DNA from: Chitinophagaceae bacterium
Lineage (GTDB): Bacteria; Bacteroidota; Bacteroidia; Chitinophagales; Chitinophagaceae
NCBI GenBank assembly: GCA_004028795.1
Contig: SAIW01000006.1
Span: forward strand, 124,001-188,000
DNA: 64,000 bases
Direction: 5' to 3'
Shown here: piece by piece, positions 17,462 through 26,112 of the stretch
How the letters are laid out: each line of letters opens with the position of its first letter
Numbering within the stretch: the stretch's first letter is position 1
Translations under genes and position numbers: made by a program
The notes under the pieces: generated by a model
What the model was told of the DNA's origin: nothing
Database searches by the model: none
Seen by the model: only the letters and a program-made list of their open reading frames with translations

Positions 17462-18853
17462 CAATTCTTTTACAGCTTCTTTAAATTGTTTACCGCGGTC
17501 TTCGTAGTTTTTAAATAAATCGAAGCTTGCACAGGCAGGGCTTAATAAAACAACATCTCCTTTGGCTGATAATTTAAAAGCAGTTTTAACACATTCTGCT
17601 GCAGAGCTTGTTTCAACTATTGTTGGTACAATATTTTTAAAGGCAGCAATAATTTTTTTGTTATCAATACCTAAACAAACAATGGCTTTTACTTTTTCTT
17701 TTACCAAATCTTCAATTAAAGTATAATCGTTGCCTTTATCAGTTCCGCCAAGAATTAACACTGTTGGCTTACTCATGCTTTCTAAAGCAAACCAGGTGCT
17801 GTTTACATTGGTTGCTTTACTATCATTAATAAATTCAACACCGCGAACGGTAGCAACAAATTCCATTCTGTGTTCAAGGCTTTGAAAGTCTTTCACAGCA
17901 TCACGTATTTTTTCTTTTCTAATGCCAACTGTAGTGGCTGCAATGCAGGCTGCCATTGTGTTGTAGTTGTTGTGCTTACCTTTCAAGGCAAAATCGTAGA
18001 TGCTCATGCTTACTCTTTCTTCCTGTATGCGAAGCATCATCTGATCGCCTTTAATGTAGCCGCCTTTTTTAATTTCATGTTTCATAGAGAATGGTAATGG
18101 GTTAGTATGAATGGTTAGTTGTTCTAATTTTTTTGTTATCACTTCATCATCATCACAATAAATAAAATAGTCAGCTGTTGTTTGGTTTTCAATGATTCTA
18201 AACTTGCTATTGATGTAGTTTTCAAATTGGTAATTGTATCTGTCCAAATGGTCTTCTGTTATATTCAATAACACGGCTACATCAGGTCTGAAAGTTTTTA
18301 TATCATCCAATTGAAAAGAACTTATTTCGGCTACATACAACGCTTTAGGGTTTTCTGCTATTTGTTTGGCAATGCTGTAACCAATGTTTCCAACCAATGC
18401 ACAATCCAACCCTGCTGTCTTACAGATATGATAAGTTAGAGCCGTTGTAGTGCTTTTACCATTGCTACCTGTAATGCCAATTATTTTACTATTGCCTTTA
18501 AACCTGTATGCCAATTCAAACTCACTTATTATTGTTATTCCTTTTTTACGAATTGCTTTCACCATTTCATTTTTTTCCGAAATGCCCGGGCTTTTCATTA
18601 CTTCAGTTGCATTCAGAATATTTTCTTCCGAATGTTTTCCTTCTTCAAATGCAATTCCGTTATCAACTAATTCCTGTTTATACTTTTCTTTAATCACACC
18701 TCCATCACTCACAAAAACATCATATCCTTTTTGTTTCCCCAACAAGGCACAGCCTACGCCGCTTTCACCAGCACCAAGTATTACCAGCCTCCCCAAGCCC
18801 TCCGAAAAAGGGGCTTTAGAAACGTTCGTAATTTGATTTTGTTCAACAATCAT
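17459..18853 (-). CDS. murD: UDP-N-acetylmuramoylalanine--D-glutamate ligase MurD
   Basis: Adds D-glutamate to UDP-MurNAc-L-Ala in the cytoplasm. The N-terminal nucleotide fold starts RLVILGAGESGVGCA at residue 22, and the ATP P-loop GITGSNGKSTTTAL is near 125. Length 464. Residues 11-21 (VSKAPFSEGLG) are encoded by a GC-rich palindromic repeat like those in murC, murG and ftsW. The stop codon lies at the edge of another repeat copy. A GTGCGACGC leader element lies upstream. Confidence 0.97.
   Translation of the reverse strand: MIVEQNQITNVSKAPFSEGLGRLVILGAGESGVGCALLGKQKGYDVFVSDGGVIKEKYKQELVDNGIAFEEGKHSEENILNATEVMKSPGISEKNEMVKAIRKKGITIISEFELAYRFKGNSKIIGITGSNGKSTTTALTYHICKTAGLDCALVGNIGYSIAKQIAENPKALYVAEISSFQLDDIKTFRPDVAVLLNITEDHLDRYNYQFENYINSKFRIIENQTTADYFIYCDDDEVITKKLEQLTIHTNPLPFSMKHEIKKGGYIKGDQMMLRIQEERVSMSIYDFALKGKHNNYNTMAACIAATTVGIRKEKIRDAVKDFQSLEHRMEFVATVRGVEFINDSKATNVNSTWFALESMSKPTVLILGGTDKGNDYTLIEDLVKEKVKAIVCLGIDNKKIIAAFKNIVPTIVETSSAAECVKTAFKLSAKGDVVLLSPACASFDLFKNYEDRGKQFKEAVKEL
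18788..18821 (-). repeat. GC-rich palindromic repeat inside murD
   Basis: On the minus strand AAAGCCCCTTTTTCGGAGGG then CTTGGGGAGGCT; in frame within codons ~12-22 of murD. A diverged member of the family seen in murC, murG and ftsW. Confidence 0.5.
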
Positions 18854-18863
18854 TGCAGGCCAA

Positions 18864-18962
18864 TTATTTTAAATATTCTTTGTTATCAACTTTTGTTCTT
18901 TGTTCAACTTCGTTGCGTCGCACACTTGTACATTCTATTCGTTTTGCATCAATCTTTTCCAT
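18864..18962 (-). CDS. Doubtful 32-residue ORF overlapping a leader repeat
   Basis: An ATG-to-stop frame of 32 residues just upstream of murD, preceded by GGAGG eight bases before the ATG. It reads through the GTGCGACGC element and ends 10 bases before the murD start. The composition is charged and low in hydrophobics. The GGAGG belongs to an unrelated GC repeat, and most other copies of the element do not keep a comparable ORF, so it is more likely fortuitous than a leader peptide. Confidence 0.15.
   Translation of the reverse strand: MEKIDAKRIECTSVRRNEVEQRTKVDNKEYLK
18886..18950 (-). repeat. GTGCGACGC leader element, upstream of murD
   Basis: Near-consensus copy. On the minus strand: TGTACAAGTGTGCGACGCAA, then AGTTGAACAAAGAACAAAAG, then TTGATAACAAAG. 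Sense with murD, ending about 30 bases before its start. Confidence 0.7.
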
Positions 18963-18966
18963 CTAA

Positions 18967-18998
18967 TCCTCCCCTTTCGGGGGAGTTAGAGGGGGCTT
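18967..18998. repeat. GC-rich palindrome at the mraY 3' end
   Basis: Sequence CCTCCCCTTTCGGGGGAG followed by TTAGAGGGGGC and then TTA, the mraY stop codon on the minus strand. Confidence 0.6.
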
Positions 18999-20310
18999 AT
19001 CTAATCTTCAACGTCATAATACTTGCTACCACCAGCAATACAGTTATAATCCAGAACCGTAGTGAAATTTTATTTTCGTGAAAACCTTTTTTCTGATAAT
19101 GATGATGTAACGGGCTCATTAAGAAAACTCTTCTTCCTTCACCGAATTTCTTCTTGGTGTATTTGAAGTAGCTTACCTGAATAATTACACTTAAATTTTC
19201 TACTAAGAATATTCCGCAGAAAATAGGAATCAATAATTCTTTACGAACAATAATGGCTAATGATGCAATAATGCCACCTAATGCCAGACTTCCTGTATCG
19301 CCCATGAAAACCTGTGCAGGATAAGCATTGTACCATAAGAACCCAACACAAGCTCCAACAAATGCAGCAACAAAAATGGATACCTCACCCAGATTAGGTA
19401 TATACATTATGTTTAAATACTCAGCAAACAAATAGTTACCGCTTACATAAATAAACACACCGAGAGCAACACCGATAATGGCACTGACACCTGCTGCTAA
19501 TCCATCTAAACCATCTGTAAGATTTGCACCGTTACTAACTGCAGTTATAATTAATGTAACAATGATGATGTATATAATCCATGTATATTTTTCTGCACCA
19601 TTACCTATCCAACTAATCAACCTACTGTAATTAAACTCATGGTTTTTTACAAACGGAATAGTGGTAATTGGAGTTTTAACTTTTACAAAAGTTCTTTCTT
19701 CTCCATTGATATCATGAATAATTATGTTAGAATCTTTTGCAAGCCTTTCACCTTTTTGCAAAAATTGTCTTGGTTGATTGCTATAGACTTCTCTTTCAAC
19801 AGTTACAGCATTGCTGAAGTAAAGTGTAACACCAATAATAATTCCCAAACCAACCTGACCAATAATTTTACTTATGCCTGCTAAGCCATCGCTATCTTTC
19901 TTTTTATATGCTTCGCCTTTTGCTTTGGCAGCCTGACGGGCTTTTATTTTAAAGTAATCATCTAAGAACCCGATAACTCCCAACCATACTGTACACAAAA
20001 TCATTAAGCGTACATATACTTTATCAAGATTTGCAAATAATAGAGTTGGTATTAAAATACTTAAAAGAATTATTAAGCCACCCATAGTTGGTGTTCCTTT
20101 CTTTTGCATTTGCCCTTCTAAACCTAAGTCTCTAACACTTTCACCAATTTGTTTTTTCTGTAAATAAAGAATAATTTTTTTACCGAAAACTGTTGCTATA
20201 AGTAATGATAACAACACAGCCATTGCAATACGAAAAGTTTGGTATTGAAACAAGCCCGCACCACTGAAGTGATATTTTTGTTGTAACCAGGTGAATAAAT
20301 GATATAGCAT
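18997..20310 (-). CDS. mraY: Phospho-MurNAc-pentapeptide transferase MraY
   Basis: Polytopic membrane enzyme making lipid I from UDP-MurNAc-pentapeptide and undecaprenyl phosphate. Catalytic acidic motifs are seen as FLDDYFKI (about 118) and [12 protein letters not shown] (about 265); the [11 protein letters not shown]-like motif appears as [14 protein letters not shown] near the C terminus. At 437 residues it exceeds the ~360 of E. coli because of an extra loop of roughly 65 residues (about 170-235), predicted periplasmic, between membrane segments. Extended MraY proteins occur in Bacteroidota. It lies between murE and murD. Confidence 0.97.
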   Translation of the reverse strand: MLYHLFTWLQQKYHFSGAGLFQYQTFRIAMAVLLSLLIATVFGKKIILYLQKKQIGESVRDLGLEGQMQKKGTPTMGGLIILLSILIPTLLFANLDKVYVRLMILCTVWLGVIGFLDDYFKIKARQAAKAKGEAYKKKDSDGLAGISKIIGQVGLGIIIGVTLYFSNAVTVEREVYSNQPRQFLQKGERLAKDSNIIIHDINGEERTFVKVKTPITTIPFVKNHEFNYSRLISWIGNGAEKYTWIIYIIIVTLIITAVSNGANLTDGLDGLAAGVSAIIGVALGVFIYVSGNYLFAEYLNIMYIPNLGEVSIFVAAFVGACVGFLWYNAYPAQVFMGDTGSLALGGIIASLAIIVRKELLIPIFCGIFLVENLSVIIQVSYFKYTKKKFGEGRRVFLMSPLHHHYQKKGFHENKISLRFWIITVLLVVASIMTLKIR

Positions 20311-20368
20311 AATAATTAAGAATTAAGAATGAATAATTGGGCTTTTATGTATTATTAATTATTCATTG

Positions 20369-21832
20369 TTATTTGTTCAATCGTTCAAACATTTCTTTCA
20401 AAACTTCTTTGTCATCAAAAGGATATTTTATTCCATTGATGTCCTGATATTTCTCATGTCCCTTACCTGCTATTAAAATAATATCATCACTATTCGCTAA
20501 GCTCACAGCAGTTTTAATAGCTTCTTTTCTATCACTGATTGAAATGTATTTTTTCTTGGCAGCACTTGTTAATCCAACTTCCATATCAGCTAATATTTGC
20601 AGAGGGTTTTCAGTGCGTGGATTATCACTGGTGAGGATAACCTTATCGCTTAAATCACATGCAGCCTGTGCCATAACAGGACGTTTGGTTTTATCTCTAT
20701 CACCTCCGCAACCAACAACTGTTATAATTTGTTCGTGGCCTTTACGCAGCTTACGAATGTTTACTAAAACATTTTCCAATGCATCGGGTGTATGAGCATA
20801 ATCAACAATGCCGATAATTAATGTGCTGCTGATGATATAGTCAAATCTTCCTTCAGCTCCTGTTAATAAACTCAATGCAGTTAATACTTCATCATTCTTT
20901 TCTCCTAAACAAATTGCTGCACCATACACTGCTAATAAATTGTATGCATTAAACTCTCCTATTAATCTGAAGTGAACTTCTTTATCGTTCACTAACATTT
21001 GTAAACCTGTTAGTGCATTATCTAAAATTTTTCCTTTAAAATCTGCAATTGTTTTTAAGCTGTAATAATATTTTTTAGCATTAGTATTCTGCAACATCAC
21101 TTCGCCACGCTTATCATCTTTGTTTGATATAGCGAATGCTGATGATGACAATGAATCGAAGAAAGATTTCTTTACCCTTATATACTCATCAAATGTTTTA
21201 TGATAATCCAAATGATCATGTGTTATGTTGCTGAAAATGCCACCTGTAAATTGTAAACCAGTAACGCGATGCTGATGTATAGCATGGCTGCTTACTTCCA
21301 TAAACACATGCGTGCAACCTTCATCTTTCATATGTTTTAATAAAGCATTCAAACTAACTGCATCAGGCGTTGTATGTGTTGCCGGAATTATTGCTTCATT
21401 AATTTGATTTTGCACTGTGCTTATCAAACCACATTTATATCCTAACTGCCTGAACAATTTGAATAATACAGTTGCAATAGTTGTTTTACCGTTTGTTCCT
21501 GTAACGCCAACTAATTTTATTTTAGTTGATGGTTCATCGTAAAAATTATTGGCAATAAAAGCAACAGCTTCATTACAATTGTTTACCAATAAATAGGTAA
21601 CTTTTTCATTTATTATTGCAGGAAGTGTTTCACATACAATTGCAACAGCACCTGAACCAATAGCTTTTTCAATAAACTGATGACCATCTGATAAACTTCC
21701 TTTAATAGCAACAAACAAAGAGCCTTCACCAACTTTACGCGAATCAATCTGTACATCTTTTATCAATACAGCTGTACTGCCATGCACTTCTTTCAAATGC
21801 ACTTTATACAATATGTCTTGCAGTGTACGCAT
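20369..21832 (-). CDS. murE: UDP-MurNAc-tripeptide synthetase MurE, meso-DAP type
   Basis: Adds the third stem-peptide residue in the cytoplasm. The P-loop GVTGTNGKTTIATVL is near residue 110. The DNPR motif in LTSDNPRTENP (about 400) is the signature of enzymes that add meso-diaminopimelate, not lysine, so the wall is predicted to be DAP-type. Length 487 is normal. It starts 9 bases after ftsI and is surely co-transcribed with it. Confidence 0.97.
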   Translation of the reverse strand: MRTLQDILYKVHLKEVHGSTAVLIKDVQIDSRKVGEGSLFVAIKGSLSDGHQFIEKAIGSGAVAIVCETLPAIINEKVTYLLVNNCNEAVAFIANNFYDEPSTKIKLVGVTGTNGKTTIATVLFKLFRQLGYKCGLISTVQNQINEAIIPATHTTPDAVSLNALLKHMKDEGCTHVFMEVSSHAIHQHRVTGLQFTGGIFSNITHDHLDYHKTFDEYIRVKKSFFDSLSSSAFAISNKDDKRGEVMLQNTNAKKYYYSLKTIADFKGKILDNALTGLQMLVNDKEVHFRLIGEFNAYNLLAVYGAAICLGEKNDEVLTALSLLTGAEGRFDYIISSTLIIGIVDYAHTPDALENVLVNIRKLRKGHEQIITVVGCGGDRDKTKRPVMAQAACDLSDKVILTSDNPRTENPLQILADMEVGLTSAAKKKYISISDRKEAIKTAVSLANSDDIILIAGKGHEKYQDINGIKYPFDDKEVLKEMFERLNK

Positions 21833-21841
21833 TGATTAACT

Positions 21842-23953
21842 TTAGTTTAAATAAAGATTGATGACCTGACCCTTTGCAACGGGAATACCTGCTGCAATTG
21901 ACTGTTCTGTTACCTTACCTTTTCCTTTAATATTTATTCTTAGGCCTAAATCATTCTCACAAATACTAACAGCATCTTTTAAACCCATACCTTTTAATGA
22001 GGGCATTTTATTAGTTTCAATATTCCTGTTATTAACTGTAACATTTCCTTTAGCAGCGGTTATATCTGTCCAATCATTTGCAGGTGTTGATGAATCTTTA
22101 TACTTCACACTTAATGATTGCATTACCTGCTTTACATCTGTTTTGTAACCTGCATATCTGAAAATGCTGCTATCGGTTTTTGCATTGTTTGGTTTTGAAT
22201 TATTCTGAATAACCCTTGTTGTATAAAGCCTGTCTGCAATTTCTTTAAATACCGGTCCGGCAACATCTGCACCATGCCTTTTAATTGCATGAGGTTTATT
22301 TTTAATAACTACCAAGCATGTATATTGGGGGTTTTCTGCAGGAAAATATCCTGCAAAAGATGATTGATAAATTTCATCTGCATAGCCCTTATTTCCATTG
22401 GCCACTAATGCTGTTCCTGTTTTACCTGCTACTTTATAAGGCGTATCTTTAAAAAGTTTTGCAGCCGTACCTTCAATACATACACCTTCTAAACATTCTT
22501 TCAATTGTTTTAATGTGGCATCGCTGCATATTTTATCTATTAGAACTTTTGGTTGCATTTCTTTAATCAACGTTCCCTGCTCAGTTACAGCTTTTACTAA
22601 AAACGGTTTCATCATAGTGCCGTTATTAGCAACGGCATTGTACATAGTTATTGTTTGCAATGGCGTTACAGCAATGTTGTAGCCAAAAGCCATCCATGGT
22701 AAAGTGGTAGCACTCCAGTATTTACTTCCCGGTTTATAAATGATTGAATTCCGTTCACCTGTTAAATCAATACCTGTTATGGTATCCATATGCACCTGAT
22801 GCAGATGGCGGATAAATTGGTGAGGATTACTTCCATAATTAGCATAAGCCAATTTTGCCATACCCACATTACTACTTAATTCGAATGCCTGTTTAACGGT
22901 AACATCATATCTGCCATGTTGCTCACTGTCAAAAACAGTTTGGCCATTTATCTTCCATGTACCACCTTCTAAGTTTACTATATTATTTAAGGTTATCTTT
23001 TTATCTTCCAGCAAAGCAATCATTGTTGCCAGCTTAAATGTAGAGCCAGGTTCTGTTGGGTTGATGGCATAATTAAAATCTTCATGATAAGCACCATCAC
23101 TTCCCTTACCCAAATTAGCTATGGCTTTTACTTTACCTGTTTTGGTTTCCATTACAATAGCACAACCATGCTCTGCTTCGTTTGCAACCATCATTTTCAT
23201 TAAAGCATTCTCTGTTACTTCCTGAACAAACACATCTAATGTGGTAATAATATCTTTACCGTTTTCTGCTTCTGTTTCTAAAGCATCTTCAACGGGAATG
23301 CTTACACCGCCTGCAATATAGCGTACCAATCTGCTGCCGCTTCTTCCTTTCAATACACTATCATAAGCCATTTCTAATCCCACTTTAAAAGAATCTCTTG
23401 CTAAACCGATTGTTCTGAATGCCAAGTTCTGATAAGGGTTTAAGCGAATATCTTTCTGCTCAAACTTGAAACCGCTTTTATATTTTCCCTGCCTTACTAA
23501 AGGAAATTTATTTATTTCCTGATACGCTACATAAGTTATCTTTTTTCTTAATAAGAAATTTCTGTCTTTAGTATTATAACCTTCCTGTAAAATTTTTTTA
23601 TACGTTGCTGCAGAATTGTCTTTAAATAAATTAGCCAAACACAAACTCAATGAATCAATATTTTCTTTAAAGCGTTTACCGTTCTTTTCTCTCAAACCAT
23701 CAGCGGCAAAATCTATTAACACGTCAAACTGAGGAATACTGGTACTTAGCATTTGTCCATCTTCACTAAATATGGTTCCTCTCTCAGCATCAATTTCCTG
23801 TATACGTTCATGTAAACTATCGCTCATACTACGCCAATGGCTACCTTGCACTTGCTGTATGTATGCAGCTTTACCGATAATAAAAATGCCAACCACAGCT
23901 ACTAAAATGTAGCTCAGGTAAACTCTCCATAATATGTCGCGTTTTACATCCAT
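21842..23953 (-). CDS. ftsI: Septal transpeptidase FtsI (PBP3) with PASTA domain
   Basis: Class B penicillin-binding protein that cross-links septal peptidoglycan. One N-terminal membrane anchor (about 13-31), a dimerisation/pedestal region, and a transpeptidase domain with Ser304 in STFK, an SSN motif (about residue 360) and AGKTGTA (about 510). The last ~60 residues form a PASTA domain ending VAKGQVINLYLN. Length 703. Its start ATG overlaps the ftsL stop by one base, showing tight translational coupling. Confidence 0.96.
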   Translation of the reverse strand: MDVKRDILWRVYLSYILVAVVGIFIIGKAAYIQQVQGSHWRSMSDSLHERIQEIDAERGTIFSEDGQMLSTSIPQFDVLIDFAADGLREKNGKRFKENIDSLSLCLANLFKDNSAATYKKILQEGYNTKDRNFLLRKKITYVAYQEINKFPLVRQGKYKSGFKFEQKDIRLNPYQNLAFRTIGLARDSFKVGLEMAYDSVLKGRSGSRLVRYIAGGVSIPVEDALETEAENGKDIITTLDVFVQEVTENALMKMMVANEAEHGCAIVMETKTGKVKAIANLGKGSDGAYHEDFNYAINPTEPGSTFKLATMIALLEDKKITLNNIVNLEGGTWKINGQTVFDSEQHGRYDVTVKQAFELSSNVGMAKLAYANYGSNPHQFIRHLHQVHMDTITGIDLTGERNSIIYKPGSKYWSATTLPWMAFGYNIAVTPLQTITMYNAVANNGTMMKPFLVKAVTEQGTLIKEMQPKVLIDKICSDATLKQLKECLEGVCIEGTAAKLFKDTPYKVAGKTGTALVANGNKGYADEIYQSSFAGYFPAENPQYTCLVVIKNKPHAIKRHGADVAGPVFKEIADRLYTTRVIQNNSKPNNAKTDSSIFRYAGYKTDVKQVMQSLSVKYKDSSTPANDWTDITAAKGNVTVNNRNIETNKMPSLKGMGLKDAVSICENDLGLRINIKGKGKVTEQSIAAGIPVAKGQVINLYLN

Positions 23954-24282
23954 TATCTTTTTTCTAATTGCAATCTTTGAGGCATTTGTTTAGAAACTTT
24001 CAATCCCAATGGCTCTGCCTGTTTTACTATCTGTGCTTCTTCACTTTTATACATTACTTCACTCTTCAATGTTTTGTATTCATATTGAAGCTGCTTTACT
24101 TCATTCTCCGTTTTACTGATGTTTCTGATTGTTTTATCTGCAACGTGACCGTTAGCTATGTATAACACACCTAAAAAACACAGGAACAAAAAGAAGTTCA
24201 TGTTGCCTGTAATCCATTGATAATTGAAAACTTTTTTCAACGGGTTTTTACTGTTGTTGGTATTTGCTGTTGGTACGGACAT
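23953..24282 (-). CDS. ftsL: FtsL-like divisome protein
   Basis: Small bitopic protein of 109 residues: cytoplasmic N terminus, one membrane segment (about 29-45, NFFLFLCFLGVLYIAN), then a periplasmic coiled-coil-like helix (about 50-95) with heptad leucines and valines. Sequence conservation of FtsL is weak, so the call rests on topology and on the invariant place between rsmH and ftsI. It would link FtsI/FtsW to FtsQ. Confidence 0.85.
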   Translation of the reverse strand: MSVPTANTNNSKNPLKKVFNYQWITGNMNFFLFLCFLGVLYIANGHVADKTIRNISKTENEVKQLQYEYKTLKSEVMYKSEEAQIVKQAEPLGLKVSKQMPQRLQLEKR

Positions 24283-24288
24283 TTATAT

Positions 24289-24367
24289 TTTGGTTATCAA
24301 CTTTTTTGTTTTCATAGCATCGTTCCTTGCGTCGCACACTTATACGTTCTGTTCTTTATTCAGCATC
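24289..24367 (-). repeat. GTGCGACGC leader element, upstream of ftsL
   Basis: On the minus strand: AACGTATAAGTGTGCGACGC, a variable spacer, then AAAAAAGTTGATAACCAAAA, ending 6 bases before the ftsL start. One of the fullest copies; sense with ftsL. Confidence 0.7.
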
Positions 24368-24409
24368 GTGAAGCGTTAAACGTGAGTTGTGAAATACATC
24401 ATCCAAAAC

Positions 24410-24455
24410 TCACTTCTCCTTTTTCACTTTTCACCTTTCACTTTTTGCTTCTCAC
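24410..24455. repeat. Short tandem-like TTTTCAC repeats
   Basis: Runs of TCAC separated by T-rich spacers (CTTTTTCACTTTTCACC and similar) abutting the rsmH stop codon. A simple repeat; no function seen. Confidence 0.45.
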
Positions 24456-25408
24456 ATTCTCTCCACTACTCTCAGTTTGGCACTTCTGCTTCTTGTATTA
24501 CGTTTCAACTCTTCAGTATTTGCTGTTATTGGCTTCTTGGATATCGGGTTGAATATTTTTTCTTTTACATCTTGCACGAAAGGATTGTACGGCAACTCAT
24601 CAAAACTACCCTCGCGAAAAAAGTTCTTTACTAACCTGTCTTCTATTGAATGAAAAGTAATAATGGCAGCTCTGCCACCTTTCTTTAACACAACAGGCAA
24701 CTGTTGCAACATTTCTTTCAATGCTCCGGTTTCATCGTTTACTTCCATCCTTAATGCCTGAAATACCTGAGCCAGGTACTTATTAGGATTGCCTTTCACC
24801 ACTGGTGCTATTAACGATTTGAATTGTTCTATTGTTTGCAATGGAACCTGTTTGCGGTATTGAACAATATGTTTTGCTAATGTTTTAGAATTGCTTACTT
24901 CTCCGTATTGCTCAAACATTTTGTGCAGCTGCTGTTCCGTGTAATTGGCTATAATGCTTGCTGCTGTTACTTCCTGCTGTACGTTCATTCTCATATCAAA
25001 AGGTCCATCAAATCTTATCGAGAAACCTCTTGAACCTTCATCAAACTGATGCGAGCTTACACCCAAGTCTGCCAATACACCATCAACTTCAGTTACACTA
25101 TTCAACCGAAGAAATCTTTGCAGGTGGCGAAAATTGTGTGGCACAAAAACAATTCTTTTATCATCGGGTACATTTTTTTGTGCATCTGCATCCTGATCAA
25201 ATGCAAATAATTTTCCATTTGTTCCCAGCTTTTCCAAAATGCCTTTACTATGCCCGCCGCCGCCAAAAGTGCAATCAACATAAACACCATTTGGTTGAAT
25301 GTTCAATGCATCAATAGATTCTTGAAATAAAACAGGGATATGATAATCAGAAATTTCTGATTTGAAATTGCTGATTGCAGACTGCTGATTTGAATTGTTT
25401 TCATTCAT
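24452..25408 (-). CDS. rsmH: 16S rRNA m4C1402 methyltransferase RsmH
   Basis: SAM-dependent N4-methylation of C1402 in 16S rRNA (formerly MraW). The conserved start HIPVLFQESIDAL is at residues 23-35, the SAM motif CTFGGGGHSKGIL is near 45-58, and the C-terminal signature RSRSAKLRVVERM is intact. Residues 6-21 form a Gln/Ser-rich N-terminal extension encoded by repetitive sequence (AATCAGC-type units) rather than by conserved protein sequence. It starts 10 bases after the mraZ stop. Confidence 0.96.
   Translation of the reverse strand: MNENNSNQQSAISNFKSEISDYHIPVLFQESIDALNIQPNGVYVDCTFGGGGHSKGILEKLGTNGKLFAFDQDADAQKNVPDDKRIVFVPHNFRHLQRFLRLNSVTEVDGVLADLGVSSHQFDEGSRGFSIRFDGPFDMRMNVQQEVTAASIIANYTEQQLHKMFEQYGEVSNSKTLAKHIVQYRKQVPLQTIEQFKSLIAPVVKGNPNKYLAQVFQALRMEVNDETGALKEMLQQLPVVLKKGGRAAIITFHSIEDRLVKNFFREGSFDELPYNPFVQDVKEKIFNPISKKPITANTEELKRNTRSRSAKLRVVERM
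25338..25390. repeat. Repetitive sequence in the rsmH N-terminal codons
   Basis: Repeats of AATCAG / CTGATT-like units, including the inverted pair ATCAGAAATTTCTGAT. It encodes the unconserved residues before HIPVLF. Confidence 0.5.
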
Positions 25409-25418
25409 AATTCATCAA

Positions 25419-25874
25419 TCATAATTTTTCATTTCCCATCATTACTTCTTTTGCTAGATCGCTAAATGCATCTGGTGAAAAATCCTCAAAGAGCTGTTTG
25501 TACTTACCGGCATCCCAGATTTCGAAACGGTCTAAAGCAGCAGCCAACACCACATCTTTAGCCAAACCTGCATATTCTTTTAAAGAAGCGGGAAGCAACA
25601 TTCTGCCTGCACTATCCAATTCTACCTCTGTTGCTCCGCCCAAAAACTGGCGGCGGAATTGCCTTACCTTCGGGTCGAAATCATTTAACTGGCTAATCTT
25701 GGCAATAATCAATTCCCAACTTTTTAATGGATATAGTGTGAGACATTTTTCGAAACCACGGCTTATGATGAAGCGGTTCTCTCCTTCCGGCAATTGTTTT
25801 TTCAAACCGCCGGGAATGAGAAAACGGCCCTTCGCATCAACCGTTGCTTCATATTCTCCGTGAAATCCATTCAT
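25419..25874 (-). CDS. mraZ: MraZ, transcriptional regulator of the dcw cluster
   Basis: DNA-binding protein of the AbrB-like MraZ family, usually a ring-shaped oligomer that represses its own operon. Two repeats of the fold are visible, each with the DxxGR motif: DAKGRFLIP (about 14-22) and DSAGRMLLP (about 85-93). I choose the ATG at 25874 (151 residues, family-typical, starting MNGFHGEYEATVD). A longer frame to 25955 exists, but its extra codons overlap the promoter and MraZ box. First gene of the dcw run. Confidence 0.95.
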   Translation of the reverse strand: MNGFHGEYEATVDAKGRFLIPGGLKKQLPEGENRFIISRGFEKCLTLYPLKSWELIIAKISQLNDFDPKVRQFRRQFLGGATEVELDSAGRMLLPASLKEYAGLAKDVVLAAALDRFEIWDAGKYKQLFEDFSPDAFSDLAKEVMMGNEKL

Positions 25875-25909
25875 TTGTGGGTAATTATTTCTTGATTTAC
25901 CATTTATTG

Positions 25910-25936
25910 ACACAAAATAACACTTTTTCCCACTTT
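25910..25936 (-). promoter_or_regulatory. MraZ box (three direct heptamer repeats)
   Basis: On the minus strand three heptamers at exact 10-base period: AAAGTGG, AAAGTGT and TTTGTGT, separated by GAA and TAT. This matches the known MraZ operator form AAAGTG(T/G) with 3-base spacers described in mollicutes, and the 10-base-period GTGG-type repeats of other bacteria. It sits 36-62 bases upstream of the mraZ start. Confidence 0.75.
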
Positions 25937-25945
25937 TAATGCAAA
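25913..25945 (-). promoter_or_regulatory. Putative dcw promoter upstream of mraZ
   Basis: On the minus strand TTTG (25942-25945), 21-base spacer, then TTATTTTG (25913-25920), a 7/8 match to the Bacteroidota -7 box TAnnTTTG. It coincides with the MraZ box, giving a simple route for autorepression. Predicted leader about 30 bases. Confidence 0.45.
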
Positions 25946-26112
25946 TTTCAGTCATTTGTATTTATCCACCTGTTATTAAATGGGCTAAAGTCAATACAGT
26001 ATTGAGTTACGTGGATTTTAACAATTTTATTATGTGTTTTAAATGTGAATAGCTGTGGAAAACCAATAAAAGGCTTACCAGCATTGAATTTCATAACAAT
26101 AAAACGAGAAAA

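Noticed and set aside
25875-25955. 27-codon N-terminal extension of mraZ
   Set aside because: The MraZ family starts at MNGFHGEY-like sequence, and the extension overlaps the predicted promoter and MraZ box.
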